The notes beneath the pieces were generated by a model, which made no database searches, was not told the DNA's origin, and saw nothing but the letters and a program-made list of their open reading frames with translations. Of a stretch of DNA of 64,000 bases, positions 1-10,849 are shown piece after piece (the first letter of the stretch is position 1; the number at the start of each line of letters is the position of its first letter). The position numbers and the translations under genes are program-made. Source of the DNA: Delphinus delphis (Eukaryota > Chordata > Mammalia > Artiodactyla > Delphinidae); contig NC_082702.1 in assembly GCF_949987515.2 (NCBI RefSeq), positions 52,173,600-52,237,599 of the forward strand, given 5' to 3'.

Positions 1-739
1 ATGGTTCCAGCATCAACAGCCTTCGTAAGCGTTCTGGCAATATTTCCGGAAGATACCATCATTTGCAATCATAAACACTTACTGAATCCTTGCTTTGTGT
101 CAGACTCGTATGATCTCATTCAGTCCTCAAAACAAGCCAAGGAGCTGGGTGGATCAGCGCTTCTGTTTTATAGGGGGGAGGAAATAGTCTCAGAGAGGTT
201 AAACAACTGTCCAAAGTTGCACAGCTGCTTTGGCATCTGGGAGAGCCCCAGGTCTGGCCAACTCCAGAGTCCTGGTTCTAAGGCCCATGCTGTGAATGCC
301 AAAGTCCCCCAAACCCGAAAGACCCCAAACAGGGCCAAGTGTCCAGCGTGGGCATCAGCAGAGCTACTGCAGGGACGACCTTCATGGGCAGCCCAAGCCC
401 AGCTCTTCAGGGCTAATGCTCCAGAGTGGCTGGAACACGGGGGTCAAAGTAGGGCTGACCATGGGGTCAGCATAGGCCTGGCCAGGAGGGAGTGCTACAG
501 TAAGGACTTGGGACCTGGTCTTGAGGACAGTGGCTCTCAACATTCAGTGTGCATAACAGTCACAAAAGTGACTGGTAAAAAATGCAGATTCCTGGCCTCA
601 CCTTAGAAAACTTAATTCACTGTATCAGAGGTGGAGCCAAGAGTCATGAATTCAAACTCCCTAATCTATAGACCCCATTTTTATATTCTAAACAAGGTTT
701 AGACTGTGACCAGCCTTGTGTTTTAAAAATGGCAGCATT

Positions 740-1235
740 CTTAACCCACACCATCCAATATGGTAGCCACTTGCCACATGTGACTTTTTAAAATTAAAAT
801 TTTTTTTTTTCTAGTTCCCTGACCAGAGATTGAACCCCGGCTCCCTGAGTTGGGAGTGCAGAGTCTTATCCACTGCACCACCAGAGTAGTCCCTCAAAAG
901 ATATTTTCAAAGGTGTGTATGAATTGCAAGCGAGGGTTGCAGGAGAAAGAGAAGGTGATTCTGAATTTTTAGTATTTCATAGGAATAAAGATTTCATAGG
1001 AATAACAAGGAAGAGGAACAGGTTTTTATGGGAAGATATATATGGTTTAGTTTTTTTTTTATAAACTTATTTATAAAATTTAGAATTAAAATAAAAAATT
1101 TAGTTCCCTAGTCACACTAGCTACATTTCAAGTGTCAATAGCTCCATGTGGCTAGTGGCTGCCATATTGGTCAGTGCAGATATAGACCATTTCTGTCACT
1201 GTGGGAAGTTCTATTGGACAGCCTGATCTAAACAC
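740..1235 (-). mobile_element. Old DNA-transposon-like repeat carrying a SINE
   Basis: The ends CCAATATGGTAGCCACTTGCC and, at the right, GTGGCTAGTGGC...TTCTATTGGACAG resemble a common mammalian hAT-type element with CTGTCCAATA termini. It is interrupted at about 800-896 by a decayed minus-strand tRNA-derived SINE (CCTGACCAGAGATTGAACCC, ending AGTAGTCCCT). The rest of 1-1767 shows no gene. Confidence 0.5.
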
Positions 1236-1767
1236 TGGAGGCAGCGATCTGGGTGGAAGATGGAAAGGAAAGGGGCAAGAGCAGAGCCAGAGAGACTAGC
1301 TCAAACCAGAATAATGTGCAATACATATGTGCAGCTCTTCACACAATTCATGATTTGGCAACAAGCAATGTGAAAGCAGTGCAAGAGATGCTTAGGGGCT
1401 AAAGAGCACATGGTTGGAGACCCTGTTGTGGGCTCAGAGGTTGGGTTGCTCCCCTGAGGAAGGGACACATCAGCCAAGAATAAAGTGTGAGTAGGCATTG
1501 GCCAAGTGAAGAGAGGAGAAAGAACGTTCTAGATCAGAGGACAAGCATGTGTGCAGGCCTTAGTGGGAAGGCAGCTTGGCATTGTGTGGAGAGCAGGATG
1601 CCTGTGGTACTGCGAGGGAGGCGGTGGTTGGAGTGGAGGCTGGTGAGGGAGACCCCCCCAGTAGGACTTCTTGACTCCCTCGTGATAGTGATACAGACGT
1701 GGCCCTTGGTCCTGCATCCACCTGGCTCCAACATGCCCCCTCTCGGCCCAGAAATGTTAGGACTCAC

Positions 1768-1984
1768 CTTTCACTTGCACAGACCCAAGAGTGAGTGTTA
1801 AAGGGCCCCCTGTCTGGCTGGCTTCCTTCCAGAACACCTGCCCTGCTTTGTTCTGCTGACAGATGACGTCTTCCACCAAGGCCAGCAGTTGGTTGATGTC
1901 CATTGAGTTCGCGAAGTCCCAGCCCGAGCAAGAGGGTGGCACCTTCAGAGCTTTGAACAAGGAGCTGACGAGTCTCCACAAATC
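1768..1984 (-). CDS. PKD1L2: PKD1L2 exon: cytoplasmic loop after third helix
   Basis: Acceptor GACTTGCAG, donor GAAAG/GTGAGT, 217 nt, starting on a codon boundary. It reads DLWRLVSSLFKALKVPPSCS, GWDFANSMDINQLLALVEDV, ICQQNKAGQVFWKEASQTGG, PLTLTLGSVQVK. The helix LVSSLFKALKV and the DINQLLALVEDVI segment are typical of the large loop of polycystin-1 proteins. It is open. The following exon of the gene is not found in the remaining 1.7 kb and must lie to the left of the window. Confidence 0.92.
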
Positions 1985-2044
1985 CTGCAAGTCACCCAGG
2001 GGAAAGGGGACGTGAGCTACAGGTGAGGGGGCAGCAGAGTGGTC

Positions 2045-2235
2045 AAGAGCACTCGCCCTGGGGCTGGACAATCTGGGTCTGAATCCCAGCTCTGCCTACT
2101 GAGACATGACGTTGGGCCACCCTGAGCTTCTGTTTTGTCCCCCATAAAAATCCCTCTTCTAGGATTTCAACTGATACGTTCCAGGCTGTATTCCTTGAAG
2201 TGTGGAACACAGTAGGTGCTCAATAAATGCTTAAC
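2045..2235 (+). repeat. MIR-like SINE
   Basis: Contains the MIR-type CTGGGTCTGAATCCCAGCTC core and ends in a GTAGGTGCTCAATAAATG tail. Old mammalian repeat in the intron. Confidence 0.6.
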
Positions 2236-2324
2236 ATGTGCATGAATGCAGAGGGAATTCTTTTCTGTGTGCTTCCAGCCTGCAATCTGTTTGAAAGTAT
2301 AATATTTTGTACATAGTAGGTACG

Positions 2325-2735
2325 CAAAAATGTGTGTGCATGTGTGTATATGTTGTAGGTGTTTGTGTGAATATATGTGCCGGTGTGTACATGCATGTAA
2401 ACATGCGTATGTGGCATGTGTGCACTTGTGTGTACATGTGCAGGTGTGTTTTCAGGTGTGCATATGTGTGTACATGTGCACACATGTACATGTAGGTGTG
2501 GGGTGTATGTCTGTGGATGTGTACACGTGGCATGTGTGTATGCATTCATGTGTAGGTGTGTGCGTATGTGTGCATTGTGCAGGTATATGTGTATATGTGT
2601 GTACACGTGCACATGTGTACACGTTTGTAGGTGTGTGTGTGGTGAGTGTGTGCACATGTGGCATGTGTGTATGCATGCATGTGTAGGTATATGTGTGTAC
2701 TGTGTGCACATATGTGTATGTGCATGTGTACGCAG
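2325..2735 (+). repeat. GT-rich microsatellite/minisatellite array
   Basis: About 400 bases of imperfect (TG)n mixed with TGTGTACATG, GCATGTGTG and CACATG blocks. Long ORFs here on both strands (Cys/Val-rich one way, His/Thr-rich the other) are products of the repeat, not genes. Confidence 0.85.
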
Positions 2736-2853
2736 TTGACAAATCTTAGTGACTGATGCTGTCCGACAACGTGGGTTGTAGGCCTCAAACCCCAGTCCCC
2801 ACCCCCTTCTGCCCAGGCTAGAGCTCCCCACACTGCCGGGGTTGAGGACCTGC

Positions 2854-3078
2854 CTTGGTCGCTGCTTCAGGTGTCAGAAGACCATCCTCCACAGGCTGCG
2901 GTGAGGGGGCCAGGCTGAGGGGGCCCCCCATCCCATTTCCCAGCGTTCTGCTCCTTGGTTACCCAAGGACGGGTGTTCCAAAAAATCTGAACGATCAGGA
3001 GGTTGATGGGAAACGTGAGGAGCCCAATCCAATCATCCAGCCCAATCATCACTTCCTGCCAAGTGAATTCGATTTTAC
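2854..3078 (-). pseudogene. PKD1L2: PKD1L2 exon: third transmembrane helix and cytoplasmic loop, +1 frameshift, GC donor
   Basis: Acceptor GCCCCAG. First frame: KIEFTWQEVMIGLDDWIGLL, TFPINLLIVQIFWNTRPWVT, KEQNAGKWD. After a G/C run (G5C6 on plus, 2919-2929) the protein continues one base off as APSPQPVEDGLLTPEAATK. The exon is 225 nt; 224 restores the codon-boundary phase needed by the next exon, so one base has been added in the run. The donor is AAG/GCAGGT, not GT. The residue block FPINLLIVQIF is the third membrane helix. Confidence 0.9.
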
Positions 3079-3224
3079 CTGGGGCAGATGGAGGGAAGGG
3101 GTCAAGGGGAGAGTCCCCTCCCCACTTCCAGTAAGGGTTAACCTTGCCCAAAGAGAGGTCTGCCCCTTGAGTGGCTCCTGGGAGGTGACCACTAAGCCCT
3201 TGGGCTGTCCTGCCTGGTGGGTAT

Positions 3225-3700
3225 GCCTTTGTTTACCTGGGGTCTTGGGCCACACCATATAGTCTATGCTAACAATGTGATTTATGGTGGGGGCCTTGGT
3301 TGCACCGTATCACCTCAACCTCCGGAGGGGCTGGAGGCTAAGGTCAGCCATACTGGGTTCAGCCATGTCTATGTGAGCATGCCCCGATAAAAACTTTGGA
3401 CACCAAGGCTTGGGTGAGCATCCCTGGTTGGCATTACTCCATGCGTGTTGTCACACATTGTCAGGAGGAGTGAGCGCTGTCCAGACTCCACTGGGAGATC
3501 ATAACTGGAAGCTCCACGCTTGGTCTCCCATGGACCTTGCCCCACGTGCCTCTTCCCTTTCCTGATTTTGATCTGTATCTTTTCTCTAATAATTATGAGT
3601 ATAATGGCATTTCTGACTACTGTGAATCCTTCTAATGAATTATTGAACCTGAGGGTGGTCTTGGGACCTCTGGAATTGCAAGGCATTTCTGGGGCAGTGA
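3225..3700 (+). repeat. LTR-like interspersed repeat, copy A
   Basis: Shares long similarity with 12210-12725 in the same orientation: CTTGGGCCAC...GCTAACNATGTGAT, the ACTCCACTGGGAGA block, TTTGCTGATTTT, and GAATCCT..GAACC..GAGGGT..GTCTTGGG at the end. The family is not assigned; the layout suggests an old LTR. Confidence 0.5.
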
Positions 3701-3752
3701 CAGTTCATGTCCACCAGCCACTAGCCCTGATCACCATGACAGTGGGAGTTAC

Positions 3753-3952
3753 CCAAGCCCATCTTTTGCTCAGCTGGGTCCTTGGGGACACCCCAGAACA
3801 TGATGGTGGTCAGTATGGTTCAGAGGAGCAGTGAGAAGCAGCAGGACACCTGGTGGGCATGGGTGAAGTTGCTCCAAGCTGAGTTGCTGAAGATGGAGTA
3901 CCAAATGTGGCCATCCTGGAAGCCTGTGGAGGTCTTCATGAAAAGCAGGTGG
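3753..3952 (-). pseudogene. PKD1L2: PKD1L2 exon: linker and second transmembrane helix, in-frame TGA
   Basis: Acceptor TGTCCACAG, donor CTTGG/GTAACT, 200 nt. The frame is HLLFMKTSTGFQDGHIWYSI, then FTHAHQVSCCFSLLL, TGA at 3820-3822, then TILTTIMFWGVPKDPAEQKM. DGHIWYSIF, the Q/RVSCCFSLLL helix start and MFWGVPKDP are strongly conserved landmarks of PKD1L2. The stop lies inside the second membrane helix, probably TGC to TGA. Frame and phases are otherwise intact. Confidence 0.93.
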
Positions 3953-4134
3953 CTGTGGACAGGCCGGGGGAGAGGGACAGGCATTTAGGGAGACAGGAAT
4001 GGGGAGAAGCCTAGTCTCTTTGGAGCAATCCTGGGATGAGAGGGAGGGATTTGTTTCTAAAATTCATCATCTGTTTTTTTCTTTTATAGAAGAAATACAG
4101 CATCATAGTAGCATCACTTCAAGTTAATGATGGG

Positions 4135-4370
4135 GACTCTGGACAGAGTGGTTGGAACCCTAGACGGCCCTTTTACTACTGTGTGACCTCAGGCAAGTTA
4201 CTTTACTCTTTGTACCTCAGTTTACTCATCTGTAAAATGGAGGTAATAACAGAACCTGCCTCACTGGATTGCTGAAAGGATTAAAGACGATAATTTTTGT
4301 AAAGCATTTGGCAAAGTAGCTGGCATATAGGTGAGTGTTCATCAGTGTTAGCAATAATTTTTGTTATAAG
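4135..4370 (+). repeat. MIR SINE
   Basis: Has the MIR core GTGTGACCTCAGGCAAGTTA followed by CTCAGTTTACTCATCTGTAA and AATGGAGGTAATAACAG. Fairly well preserved. Confidence 0.8.
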
Positions 4371-5239
4371 TTTTAAATAATAATATATAACTCTAATATT
4401 GTTTGTTTTGTTATAATTAGGGCATTAGAGAATAGTGGTTAAAAATCCAAGGCTTTGGGTTCAGACTCAGTTTGAGAGAATAAAAATTGTGAGACAGGGT
4501 TTCTGAAAATGGCACCACATTCCCCTAAAGAATCTGTATTATTTCCCTATGAGTAGAATGTAGTTTAACCACAGGAGCTATTCAAAGGCCCAGATTCTGC
4601 TAAGAGTATCCAGAGTAGAGATTCCCAGCTGCCGCCTGTCCTGATTGGTCAATGCCAGAACCCTCCAGGGTTGTACGATGCTCTGTCACTCAGGGGTGTT
4701 CCGGTGGCCTGGACTCAGAGTACAGGTGCAGAAAGAGAGAGGTCAGTTGCCAACAACAGTAATTGTCCATGTTATTTGCCTTATTCAACAAATATCTGAT
4801 GCCCCTGGTGCTGTGTCCCAGGCTCTCTGCTGGGCACCAGGGATTCACGGGAGGGATGAGGAGCTTTTGCCTTCAGAGAGCTCCTTGCCGAGTTTCTAGG
4901 CATCACATGTGCTGATGCACTCGGAGATAATACCTGCTTCTGTAATTGAGTACTTAGTGTGAGCCGCATAGTGTGCCAAGCACATTACTACATCGTTTCA
5001 TGGGACCTGGGACCCCCTACGGGGCAGGCACATTGAACTCGTCATCTTTCAGATGTGGAAGCTGAGACCTGGAGAGGTGCGGTGACATATCCAAGGTCAC
5101 GCGGCAAGTCAACAGCAGGCGTGTGGGACTTTGTGATCCGTGCCCACGTCTGTTATACCTCTCTTGGGGTCCAAGTCTCTCTGATTCAGACTTTTTCCCC
5201 CTTGGAGGCTGAGATGCTCACAGTGGCAGCTGGGAGGAA

Positions 5240-5520
5240 AAGTCATCTTGCAGTAAATGCACTAGAAGCAGACTGAATGCCCATCCATAGGAGAATGGTT
5301 GTGGGACATCCATTCTGTGGAATATCATGCAACCAATAAGGAAAATTTGACCCAGACATACCCTGCTGGAAGGATGTGCGTGATATATTATTAAAGAAAA
5401 AAGGCAACATATTTAGAGTAGCATGCCATTTAAAAAGTTATAAAATAGCGATCTGTGGTGGTGTGTGTGTGTGCGCACATGCATGTGTGTACATTTGTAC
5501 CTGCTTATTTGTGTTTGGGG
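5240..5520 (+). repeat. L1-like 3' fragment followed by short GT repeat
   Basis: The text GAATGCCCATCCATAGGAGA and GTGGAATATCATGCAACCAA is the pattern of an old L1 3' end; a GGTGGTGTGTGTGTGTGCGC tract follows at about 5457-5490. Confidence 0.55.
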
Positions 5521-5957
5521 ACAGATGTGGAAGGATGCACGACAGGAAAGGGGGTGAGGGAGTGAGTAAAGCAAGGGGAAACATGCTGAAAATTGCATCT
5601 AGGATAAAACAACATGAAGAAGAAGCTCCAGGTGGCCAGACGTTGAATCACCATTCAGATCAGTCTGTTCACTCATGTCAACAGTATTATTCTGTGACAT
5701 TCATAAGTAAATATGGATAAGTGTTCCATAACTGTTATCACCCCCTGAAGATAATTCTGTCTTGGAGGGTCCATGTCCCTTCAGGGCTGTTTCATTGCAA
5801 CAAGAAAAGCTGGTTATTAATGTCACACACTCAGAGCTGCCCCGGCCCACTAGCTGAAATGTGCTTTTATTTGGCTGTGACTGAATTATAACGCAACTTC
5901 CCTAGAGATGAAAGAACAAAGTAAAGAGCATTTGCTTAAAAAGAGAAAATATAGTAC

Positions 5958-6104
5958 CTGAATTGTTTCCTGTCCTGCTCTGTGGCCACTGGAAATACCT
6001 TGTCAAGGACACAGTCTCCGACATTGATGGACAGCCACGAGTTGCAGAGGAAGTACCACTTACGGTCCATTGCCAGGTCATGCACCAGCACCCGGCTTAC
6101 GTAC
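5958..6104 (-). CDS. PKD1L2: PKD1L2 exon: PLAT domain, last part
   Basis: Acceptor CCCTTCCAG, donor TTCAG/GTACTA, 147 nt. It reads YVSRVLVHDLAMDRKWYFLC, NSWLSINVGDCVLDKVFPVA, TEQDRKQF. The W-Y-x-x-x-V-x-V-x-D-L and WYFLCNSWLS elements are the conserved end of the PLAT domain, leading to the cytoplasmic linker before the second membrane helix. Phases match on both sides and no lesion is seen. Confidence 0.94.
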
Positions 6105-6764
6105 CTGGAAGGGACCCACACTTTTGAGGATAATGTGGTGGTGGGATGAGACTTATTTGGACCCCATGAAGGTCCAAACCTGAGCCCAAGAACGAGAACT
6201 CTTGGAAAGAGACTTTATATTTTTCTTCATTGCTCTTGGTGACTTGATCAAAATGCCCCAATCAGTGGGTGAATTTGGCCTCATGTGGGGAGTTCAGCTA
6301 GTGTAGACCGCCAGCTTGGAGGCTGCCAGGTTTTCACAGATATGCTGCAAGAATGTGCATTCTGAAACTGTGAACCCTCATGCAGGGCAGCAAGCCCAGA
6401 GTCGCCGGGCTTTACAAGTGAGGAAGGCCAGGTTGTCGTGTGTATAGGGAGGTGCAGGCTTGAGCACACGAAACTTGGTCCTCCTGTGGGCTTCCATCCA
6501 GAGAATGAGCCTACCGTCCATTCAGCACTTCGTGGCGATCATCTAACCTGATTTAGATCTTTGAGGCCCAGGAAGAAATGAAATCATCTTGCCTCTGCTG
6601 GGAGGTCAGATCCAGCAGCAGTTGCTTTACAGGGAAATAAGAGTAATGATAACAAAAGGCACTCTTTATTGAGCATTTACTGCACATTGGGGACTGTGCT
6701 AAGAAGCTCTTGACATGCACTTTCTCCTTTCAGGAAGGATAGTCCCATCAGGCATGCAAGAGCT

Positions 6765-7080
6765 ACCTCTGTTGAGGTCACACAGCCTCCTGGGGAGGCT
6801 GACATCCCCTGTGACCTTTGGGTATAGAACCTGGGTGTGATCAAAACCCAGGCATCTCAGCCCAGCTCAGGACAGCTCCAGAGCCCCCTGTGTGGTCAGC
6901 TGAGCTGTCTGTGGGCTGCATCAAAGCTCTTCTCCTTCTGCCCATCCTACCTCCTCCCCTCCCTGCCCAGGGGCTGATCCCAGGCACTCCTTGGATAAAC
7001 AGCCTCCATATTCAACTCCATCTCAGAGCCGCTTCCCAGGAACCAGCCCTGCAGCTGAGGATCTTAAAGCATTAATGTAT
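6765..7080 (+). repeat. Interspersed repeat, copy A of a pair
   Basis: Similar along its length to 11335-11690 in the same orientation, including TGCCCAGGGGCTGATCCCAG and CAACTCCATCTCAGAG. Family not assigned; probably an old LTR. Confidence 0.5.
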
Positions 7081-7214
7081 TAGTGTTTTCGTCTTAAATG
7101 AGTCAAAGACAGTGGTCTAAATGCTGTGTTTTCCTAAAGCTGCCAGCCACCGATGAGTGTTCAGGCTGGAGATCACCCATCTGGGTCACTAGTTTTGGCC
7201 TCAGACAGTGGGAA

Positions 7215-7715
7215 GGAGTCTTGGCTCTGAGCTTGCCAGCTGTGTGACCTGGGCAGGTCAGTTATCTTTCCCGAGCTTAGATTTTCCCACCTATAAAACA
7301 AGGATAATAACAGTGCTTGTTCCAGAGGGTCACTGTGAGCATCCAGTGAGAAAAGCACAGGAAGACCTAACTTAGTGCTCTGCAGAAGAGCTGTTCTTAG
7401 GTCTCCTACTGGAGAATCAGCCCAATGTCTCATCTGCTTTCCTCGTATTGGGCAGGGTTTGTCTTTGCAATAGGCATCTATCCCATTTTACAAATGGGAA
7501 AACGGAGGGCTAAATGACAGGTTGATGCTGCAGATGTGTCAAGGGAGGGACTAGCATTGTGTGGCCTGTGGACTGGTGGGCCTCTCTGACCCTTGGTTTC
7601 CTCATCTGTGAAATGGGGATCCATTCTATGTGTCTTACAGAGGCTCATGAGGACCAGCAAAGCAGCAAATGCACAATGCCCAGCCTTGGTCGTGGCACTT
7701 AGTAGGTGCTTGTGG
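7215..7715 (+). repeat. Two MIR-like fragments
   Basis: 7240-7420 carries GTGTGACCTGGGCAGGTCAG and ACCTATAAAACAAGGATAAT; 7480-7715 carries a second old copy with CTCATCTGTGAAATGGGGAT and ends TTAGTAGGTGCTTG. The second runs nearly to the donor of the PLAT exon at 7736. Confidence 0.6.
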
Positions 7716-7735
7716 TTTACCCACCCCTGACTCAC

Positions 7736-7914
7736 CAGGATGGCTGGTCCCCTGAGTTGTCATGCCATAGCCGCAGGCCCCTCAGCTCCCCCAGGGGAAA
7801 CAGGGTGGAGAGTAAGAACACATTCACTCCTCCTCACTCAAAACCCGGGATGTCGGGGTCTGACAGGTGGTGGGGCTCACTCTCTCCATCCAGGCCATAT
7901 AGGGTGACAGTCAC
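7736..7914 (-). pseudogene. PKD1L2: PKD1L2 exon: PLAT domain, in-frame TGA
   Basis: Acceptor GGATTTCAG, donor ATCCTG/GTGAGT, 179 nt. One frame carries VTVTLYGLDGESEPHHLSDP, DIPGFE, then TGA at 7834-7836, then GGVNVFLLSTLFPLGELRGL, RLWHDNSGDQPSW. Both halves are unmistakable PLAT strands (LYG...SEPHHL, FLLST...LGEL..LRLWHDNSG). The stop sits where I recall arginine, again a CGA to TGA type change. Phases to both neighbours are correct. Confidence 0.92.
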
Positions 7915-8859
7915 CTGAAATCCAGAGACCAGTAGTGGCCAGCTCCACGTGGTAACTGAGCCCCGTGTTTCACTGGAGGTGTTGAAAAACCAATGAAACC
8001 CAACAAAGCATGGCCTTTTCACCTCCTCTCCTCCCATCTTGGACCTGCCAGAGTTATTTTTCAGTTGTGTGAAGATTTTGGGGTGACACTATCAGCATTT
8101 ACATCCTGGAGATGAGTTATACTCATAAAATGCTTCCTGATGACCTTTTCAGACTTCTCGAATATTTATTTGAAAGGGCCGTAGGGCAAGAACTGGTTTT
8201 TCTCCCTAGCGATTATATTCTCAGTGCCTCCCAGAGTTCCCGGCTCTGAGACAGGAATGAATGACGGCCCACTACTTTGAAAATACATATTCCCAGGCCC
8301 CACTCCAGACCTACCAAGAATACTGGGCACAGGGCTCAGGAATCTGTATTTTTCTGAAGCCATCCTGGTGATGGCTGGTGGCCATGCCTGATTTCCTGAG
8401 CCAAAACCAACTACAGCAGATGACACCTATGCTCCACTGACATCCATCACTCAGCCTCACCACGGTGGGGTTCCCACGTCCAACTGCCAGCAGCTGTGCC
8501 TCTTTCCCTGGGGGTTTCTTTGGCTGTTAGAGCAGCAGGTTGAAGGTAGCAGAGAACTGATGGCCCCTGCAAGCCATTTTCCACCAATGCCTGGGGGGAT
8601 TGGTGGATAAATAACCCAGTTCACTTAGTCCTCAGCTGGGATGACTTTGAGGCCCACGTTCCTTACTGTTTTCCAGAGTTCCCCAGTGGGATTGGGCTGC
8701 AGTTGCCCACAGGGGTAATGGGGTTGATTATGCGCCCCTTATTTGTTCCTTCCCTTCCCTACCTGGCTTCCCACTCCTGTATGTGGTGTCCTGGGATCCC
8801 CTCTCAGATCAACTACCTGTGCTTGAATCCTTGTTTCAGAGTCGGCTTCTACAGCAGAG

Positions 8860-9062
8860 TCTCCACTGTAGACTTTCTCAGTCAGATAATTCCTTGCTCT
8901 GGGGCTGTCCTGTGTGCTGCAGGATGTTTAGCACCATCCCTGGCCTCTACTCGCTAGGTGTCAGTAGCATCTCTTCCTCTCCCAAGTTGTGACAACCAAA
9001 ACCACTTCCAGCATTGCTAGCTGTCCCTGGGGGCCAACCAATTGAGAACCACTGTGCCAGGA
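8860..9062 (-). mobile_element. MER5A-type hAT-Charlie MITE
   Basis: Minus-strand copy with GTCCTGTGTGCTGCAGGATG, a degraded middle and the terminal GGCCAACCAATTGAGAACCA. Same family as the better copy at 44250-44465. Confidence 0.7.
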
Positions 9063-9331
9063 GCACCGAACTAAGACAGTATCAATTGAAAGGTGACTGC
9101 AACTCTTCAAGAAGAGAAATGGCCTATGGATCACAGATTTTCATTCTTTCTTTCCCTGTAAGGTCAGCTCTTCAGTGTCAAATGGAAGTGGGATGGATGT
9201 TTCATTAGATGGATGAAAGTGATTCCTGCAATTATTCAACAAATAGTTACTGAGCACTTACTCTATGTTAGCTGGTTGAGGCCCTAAGATGCAGCAGTAA
9301 AATTTTTTTTTAATTTAAATAAAAATAAATA

Positions 9332-9600
9332 GGGCTTCCCTGGTGGCGCAGTGGTTGAGAGCCCGCCTGCCGATGCAGGGGACGCGGGTTCGTGTCCCGG
9401 TCTGGGAGGATCCCACATGCTGCGGAGCGGCTGGGCCCGTGAGCCATGGCTGCTGGGCCTGCACGTCCGGAGCCTGTGCTCCGCAACGGGAGAGGCCACA
9501 GCAGTGAGAGGCCCGCGTACCGCAAAAAAATAAAAAAATAAAAATAAATAAAAATATACATAAATAAAAATAATAAGATTTTAAAAATAAACAGTAAAAT
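9332..9600 (+). mobile_element. Cetacean CHR-type SINE
   Basis: Starts GGGCTTCCCTGGTGGCGCAG, has the tRNA-like B box GGTTCGTG, and ends GGCCCGCGTACCGC with an A/T-rich tail of AAAATA units. Close in sequence to the exon-disrupting copy at 55639. Confidence 0.9.
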
Positions 9601-9657
9601 GTAAGTGGACACATGTCCTGCTCTCATGGAGCCTAATGTCATTTTTTAAAAAAACAG

Positions 9658-9995
9658 GGACTTCCCTGGTGGTGCAGTGGTTAAGAATCTGCCTGCCAAT
9701 GCAGGGACACGGGTTCAAGCCCTGGACTGGGAAGATCCCACATGCCGTGGAGCAACTAAGCCTGTGGGCCACAACTACTGAGCCTGTACTCTAGAGCCCT
9801 CAAGCCACAACTACTGCAGCCCGCATGCCTAGAACCCGTGCTCCACAACAAGAGAAGCCACCGCAATGAGAAGCCCTCACACTGCAACGAAGAGTAGCCC
9901 CCGCTTGCCGCAACTAGAGAAAGCCCGCGCACAGCAGCGAAGACCCAACTCAGCCAAAAAATAATTAATTAATTAATAAAAAACAAAAACAAAAA
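9658..9995 (+). mobile_element. Older CHR-type SINE, long form
   Basis: Starts GGGACTTCCCTGGTGGTGCA, then CCACAACTACTGAGCC, GCAACTAGAGAAAGCCC and CCCAACTCAGCC before an AATTAATTAATTAATAAA tail. Lies directly after another SINE. Confidence 0.88.
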
Positions 9996-10747
9996 AAACA
10001 ATGGAGATTTCTCCAGGATAGTACACACAGTGCCTGTGGTTCTCAAACTGTGTTCCGTGGAGTTCCATGGAGCACAGTTTCAGTAAAGGAAGCTTGGAGG
10101 CTGCTGCAGGGGATGCTACCTTCTGATGAGTGATAGGGTGAGGCCAGACTTAACTAAGGATGCTGAGACATGACAGAGACCACCTGCTGTATGCTCCACA
10201 GCTAAATTTAAGGATTTCAGAGAATTCATAAACAAATGGAATTGTGTCCTCATGACCTCTAGTCAGCCTTTTCAGGGACAGATGGATGCCAGCTTATCAG
10301 TTTTCCTAAAAAACGTAATTCAAGGCTCGTTTTCAAATGGTTGCCATTGTTTGTTTCTTTCCTTTCTCCCCTTTCTCTTAGAAATTCTGTTTTCCCCTTT
10401 ATTCATTGATAATAGTCTACTGACTGTTCTTCATATGTGAGCACATTTGTGTGTAGGTAACCAGCTGTCTGAATTATTTTTTAATAGGATTAAATGAGAA
10501 GACCAGTGAGTACAGTACCAGACCCCAACTCTCCCTTAATCCATTCCTCCTTTATATTTTTAAATATTGGGGCTTAGGGTGTTATTTTGTCTGGCAAAAA
10601 GATACTTTTCTCAAAAAAAAAAAAAAAGCAAAAGTGAAAAAACCCTACAACAAAATCCACTGGGCTAAAGTAACTCAACAACGGACTGGCAGGTGCTTTG
10701 CTGAGTGGGACGTGCTGATCAACCGAGGTGTCTTGCAGGTCAGGTAC

Positions 10748-10849
10748 CTTTGAGGAAGTGGCTGCCCCCCTCCGGTGTCCGGTATAAATTGTCACCAGGT
10801 AGTGGTACTGGGCAAAGGCGTCATTGTCCTCCAGCACTGTGACCTTCAC
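10748..10849 (-). CDS. PKD1L2: PKD1L2 exon: PLAT domain, first part
   Basis: It reads VKVTVLEDNDAFAQYHYLVT, IYTGHRRGAATSSK to donor TCAAAG/GTACCT. YxLVTIYTGxxxGAATSS is the start of the PLAT (lipoxygenase homology) domain that follows the first helix on the cytoplasmic side of polycystin-1 proteins. The 5' border is unclear: TCCTGGTGAAG has an AG only after the first two codons (giving start 10843), whereas TCCT-AG before GTG would be expected. Both choices keep the frame. Confidence 0.85.

Noticed and set aside
1..606. A 201-residue open frame on the plus strand
   Set aside because: No recognisable domain, lies in an intron antisense to PKD1L2, and its 3' part overlaps hAT-like repeat text (GTGGCTCTCAACATTCAGTG). 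A chance open frame is the simplest reading.
2307..2742. Cys/Val-rich and His/Thr-rich open frames on both strands
   Set aside because: They are translations of the GT/CA-rich array; composition follows the repeat.
9284..9772. Several open frames of 60-110 residues around 9.3-9.8 kb (likewise at 15.4, 53.4, 55.7 and 58.2 kb)
   Set aside because: All are translations of CHR-type SINEs; the same peptides recur at each copy.
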